This document shows positions 62,046 to 64,000 of a stretch of 64,000 nt of DNA, in pieces (positions within the stretch are counted from its first letter, which is position 1; the number at the start of each line of letters is the position of its first letter). This stretch comes from Leptospira sp. WS4.C2. GTDB taxonomy: Bacteria > Spirochaetota > Leptospiria > Leptospirales > Leptospiraceae. The position numbers and the translations under genes were made by a program. The stretch is taken from the NCBI RefSeq assembly GCF_040833985.1, contig NZ_CP162139.1, positions 2,066,001-2,130,000 on the forward strand. Direction: 5' to 3'. The notes beneath the pieces were generated by a model. The model made no database searches, was not told where the DNA came from, and saw only the letters and a program-made list of their open reading frames with translations.

Positions 62046-62900
62046 TTAAATACTTACAGAGAATAACAAAGTATCACACATACCCAATGACGCTAAACTC
62101 GCTTCATAGGAACTGTTCAATGCATCGGAATTTAAAAAATTCCACTTAATATGTCCACCAGGTTCGCCTTTAGATAACCAATATAAATGATTTGATAAAG
62201 GATACCTTTGAACCTGCTTTATCCAATTTAATGTTAAACCAGTTTTATCAACTAGTTTGACTAAATTACTAGCATTAAATAAGTATAAGTGCTGACTCCA
62301 ATAGGTAAATTCCGAAAAGGGTTTCGATTCATATAAACGAAGTAATACGTCAGAGGAACTCGGTATCTCAAAAAACATTTTACCATTTGGCTTTAATAAT
62401 TTGGATAGAGTAGTGATGATATCAGCAGGATCACTAATGTGTTCAATCACGTGAAAAGCGGTGATTAAATCAAATTTTCTATTTGAATGAAGGGCCAATT
62501 CTAAATTTTCCCAAACGGACAATTGATTAACAGAAAAATGTTCCTGAAGTCTTTTTTCTAGTTCAATACCATAAACTGCGGAAGCTACTTCTTTGGATTT
62601 TAATAAAAATCCACCGTTTCCACAGCCAAAATCAAGAACTTCCCTTCCCCGAATATTCTCCTTTAAAAATTGGAATCTTCTCTCGTCATCAACTTCAGTT
62701 TCTGAGAGCCAAGTTTTAATCGAGGGAAGGCTATTTCCATGCATACCAGAATTCTGATAATGTTCATTTGAAATATGTTTTTGACTCGAAAGGTAAACCA
62801 GGTGACAATCTCTACACTCGCATATGTCTAGATCTGAACGGTCCCTAACCTTTCCTGGTAATACTTTGTATTGATTTGAGCCACAAAGGTAACAGTTCAT
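62046..62900 (-). CDS. Class I SAM methyltransferase with zinc ribbon
   Basis: 284 residues. CYLCGSNQY and CECRDCHLVYLS give the N-terminal zinc-ribbon cysteines. VLDFGCGNGGFLLKSKEVAS, IELEKRLQEHFSVN, ITAFHVIEHISDPADII and LLKPNGKMFFEIPS form the SAM-binding core. It shares its layout with the proteins at 26539 and 52869. Its place between the LIC12162-like transferase (4 nt) and the KdnB-like gene (5 nt) suggests it methylates the ulosonic acid, or acts after transfer. Substrate unknown. Confidence 0.78.
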   Translation of the reverse strand: MNCYLCGSNQYKVLPGKVRDRSDLDICECRDCHLVYLSSQKHISNEHYQNSGMHGNSLPSIKTWLSETEVDDERRFQFLKENIRGREVLDFGCGNGGFLLKSKEVASAVYGIELEKRLQEHFSVNQLSVWENLELALHSNRKFDLITAFHVIEHISDPADIITTLSKLLKPNGKMFFEIPSSSDVLLRLYESKPFSEFTYWSQHLYLFNASNLVKLVDKTGLTLNWIKQVQRYPLSNHLYWLSKGEPGGHIKWNFLNSDALNSSYEASLASLGMCDTLLFSVSI

Positions 62901-62905
62901 CGATT

Positions 62906-63976
62906 TTACATTCTTTGATAAAGTTTTACAATTTTATCAGGTGTAAGTATTTCTTTCCAATTATCTCCTAACGCATTTGTTAGTGGCCTTTCCATTCTCA
63001 GAGTCATGTCAACCATTCGCTGAATAGCATCAGCTCCCAAAGAATGGGTAACTCCTTTAGGTAAGGTAATCTTATGTTTTTTCAACATATTTCTAAACTT
63101 TTCGACAAATGGTCCATAATACTCTTCTAACACGTCGAAGGCAATACAATTGGCATAACCATGTCTATAACCTAACTCTAAACTCAAGCCATAAGAAAGA
63201 GCATGACAAACTCCAACTTCGGAATTAACGATGGATACTCCGCCCAGGTACGATGCCGTCATCAGCTGATCATCATCGCCATTTTCTAAAAATACATTCT
63301 CACATAACTCTAATGCTTTACTAGCATATCCTCTTGCTAATTCATTTATCATTGTTCCCTGAAGACTTTCAACACAATGAATATAACAATCCATGCCAGA
63401 ATGAAACCTTTGTTCAGTAGGAACATTTTTTATCAAACTACTGTCGAGAATGATGGCATCAAACATACTATAGTCGCTATTGATACCAAACTTTCTATCT
63501 TTACCCATAAGCACAGCGGTTCTACTTGCTTCTGCACCTGAACCCGCAACAGTTGGTATACCAATTTTATGTATTCCCGGATTTGGAACTAAATCCCAAC
63601 CCTGATATAGGCTAGAGGAACCCTCATTACATAAAACCACAGAAATTGCTTTTGCAACATCCATAGAACTTCCACCGCCGATTCCAATGATCGAAGTTGG
63701 TTTTTTGTTCCCTTTAATCTTAAGGATTCGATCCTTAATTTCATCAACCTGATAAGTTGCAGGTTCCTTTTTACTTGCGGGAAAGAACTCTATTATGTCA
63801 TTTTGTGTAGAATTGATTCGAGAAACTATGTCAGAATCTTTGTGAACATCATCGATTACAAAAACGTAATAATCATCTGCACTTGATTTACCAGGCAATA
63901 ATTCAGCTAAGCGATTAAGACTGTTAGCACCAAATAACAAACGTGGGACTTGTTTAAAAATTCTAAAATTTGACAT
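62906..63976 (-). CDS. kdnB: KdnB-like iron-containing alcohol dehydrogenase (Kdo 8-oxidase type)
   Basis: 356 residues. From memory the sequence is strikingly close to Shewanella KdnB: YVFVIDDVHKDSDI, IIGIGGGSSMDVAKAIS (97-113), LYQGWDLVPNPGIHKIGIPT, GAEASRTAVL, GMDCYIHCVESL (Asp196, His200), VCHALSYGLSLELGYRHG (His258, His272). The Asp-His-His-His set is the iron site of family III alcohol dehydrogenases. KdnB oxidises the C8 hydroxyl of Kdo so that KdnA can aminate it to 8-amino-3,8-dideoxy-octulosonate. The ATG at 63976 follows a strong AGAGGA. A KdnA gene, if present, would lie beyond the right edge. Substrate may be another ulosonic acid. Confidence 0.85.
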   Translation of the reverse strand: MSNFRIFKQVPRLLFGANSLNRLAELLPGKSSADDYYVFVIDDVHKDSDIVSRINSTQNDIIEFFPASKKEPATYQVDEIKDRILKIKGNKKPTSIIGIGGGSSMDVAKAISVVLCNEGSSSLYQGWDLVPNPGIHKIGIPTVAGSGAEASRTAVLMGKDRKFGINSDYSMFDAIILDSSLIKNVPTEQRFHSGMDCYIHCVESLQGTMINELARGYASKALELCENVFLENGDDDQLMTASYLGGVSIVNSEVGVCHALSYGLSLELGYRHGYANCIAFDVLEEYYGPFVEKFRNMLKKHKITLPKGVTHSLGADAIQRMVDMTLRMERPLTNALGDNWKEILTPDKIVKLYQRM

Positions 63977-64000
63977 TAAAATTCCTCTTTATACTCTTTC

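Noticed and set aside
1..64000. CRISPR arrays, tRNA or rRNA genes, insertion sequences
   Set aside because: I saw no regularly spaced repeats, no cloverleaf or rRNA-like sequence, and no transposase ORF, despite the mosaic gene content.

Overview
The window is AT-rich DNA carrying a very large O-antigen (rfb-type) LPS biosynthesis locus. Gene content suggests a Leptospira, probably a saprophytic-lineage species: a LIC12162-like transferase, a LIC13510/TIGR04326-like surface carbohydrate protein, RgpF-like and FkbM-like proteins, an App1-type protein and many GT-C membrane proteins. The genus assignment rests on remembered protein families, not on a search.

Layout. (1) 1-1950: a flank with two housekeeping-like genes, the start of a UbiD decarboxylase and an App1/DUF2183 protein. 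(2) 1958-17560: a membrane glycosyltransfer region with three DPM/GtrB-like polyprenyl-phosphate sugar synthases, five or six large GT-C-like integral membrane proteins and an O-antigen ligase (WaaL/Wzy_C-type) protein. Genes lie on both strands, with a 14-bp perfect hairpin between two convergent genes. (3) 17634-21886: a GT2 enzyme and the dTDP-L-rhamnose genes rfbCBAD. (4) 21887-25658: a mixed-strand patch with a GT2, UDP-galactopyranose mutase (glf), an RgpF-like protein, the decayed remains of a FAD-dependent oxidoreductase and a small membrane ORF. (5) 25659-63976: about 39 tightly packed, often overlapping genes, all on the minus strand.

The long minus-strand array reads as successive sugar cassettes. 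In transcription order they are: a predicted ulosonic acid cassette (63976-55621: KdnB-like oxidase, methyltransferase, LIC12162-like transferase, 6-phosphogluconolactonase-like, SIS isomerase, HpcH/HpaI aldolase, KdsB-like cytidylyltransferase, Gfo/Idh oxidoreductase, inositol-monophosphatase-like phosphatase); sugar methyl- and acyltransferases plus a 2-hydroxyacid dehydrogenase; a CDP-6-deoxyhexose cassette (rfbG, cupin epimerase, rfbF, an SDR with an altered active site); an amidotransferase/HisH/HisF triad that should make an acetamidino sugar; a 2-oxoglutarate/Fe oxygenase; a LegB-like dehydratase with its own nucleotidyltransferase and SDR; and a UDP-2-acetamido-2,6-dideoxy-L-hexose cassette (WbvB/WbvR/WbvD type). 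The array ends with a WbuB-like transferase, the initiating polyprenyl glycosylphosphotransferase, Wzy, Wzx and further transferases.

Together these genes describe a Wzx/Wzy-dependent O-antigen. Precursors would be activated with dTDP, UDP, CDP, probably GDP, and CMP. Units would be built on undecaprenyl phosphate, flipped by Wzx, polymerised by Wzy, ligated by the WaaL-like protein, and possibly decorated in the periplasm by the GT-C proteins using polyprenyl-phosphate sugars. The most novel parts are the ulosonic acid cassette at the right end, the LegB trio without legionaminic acid genes, and the CDP branch whose SDR has His for the catalytic Lys.
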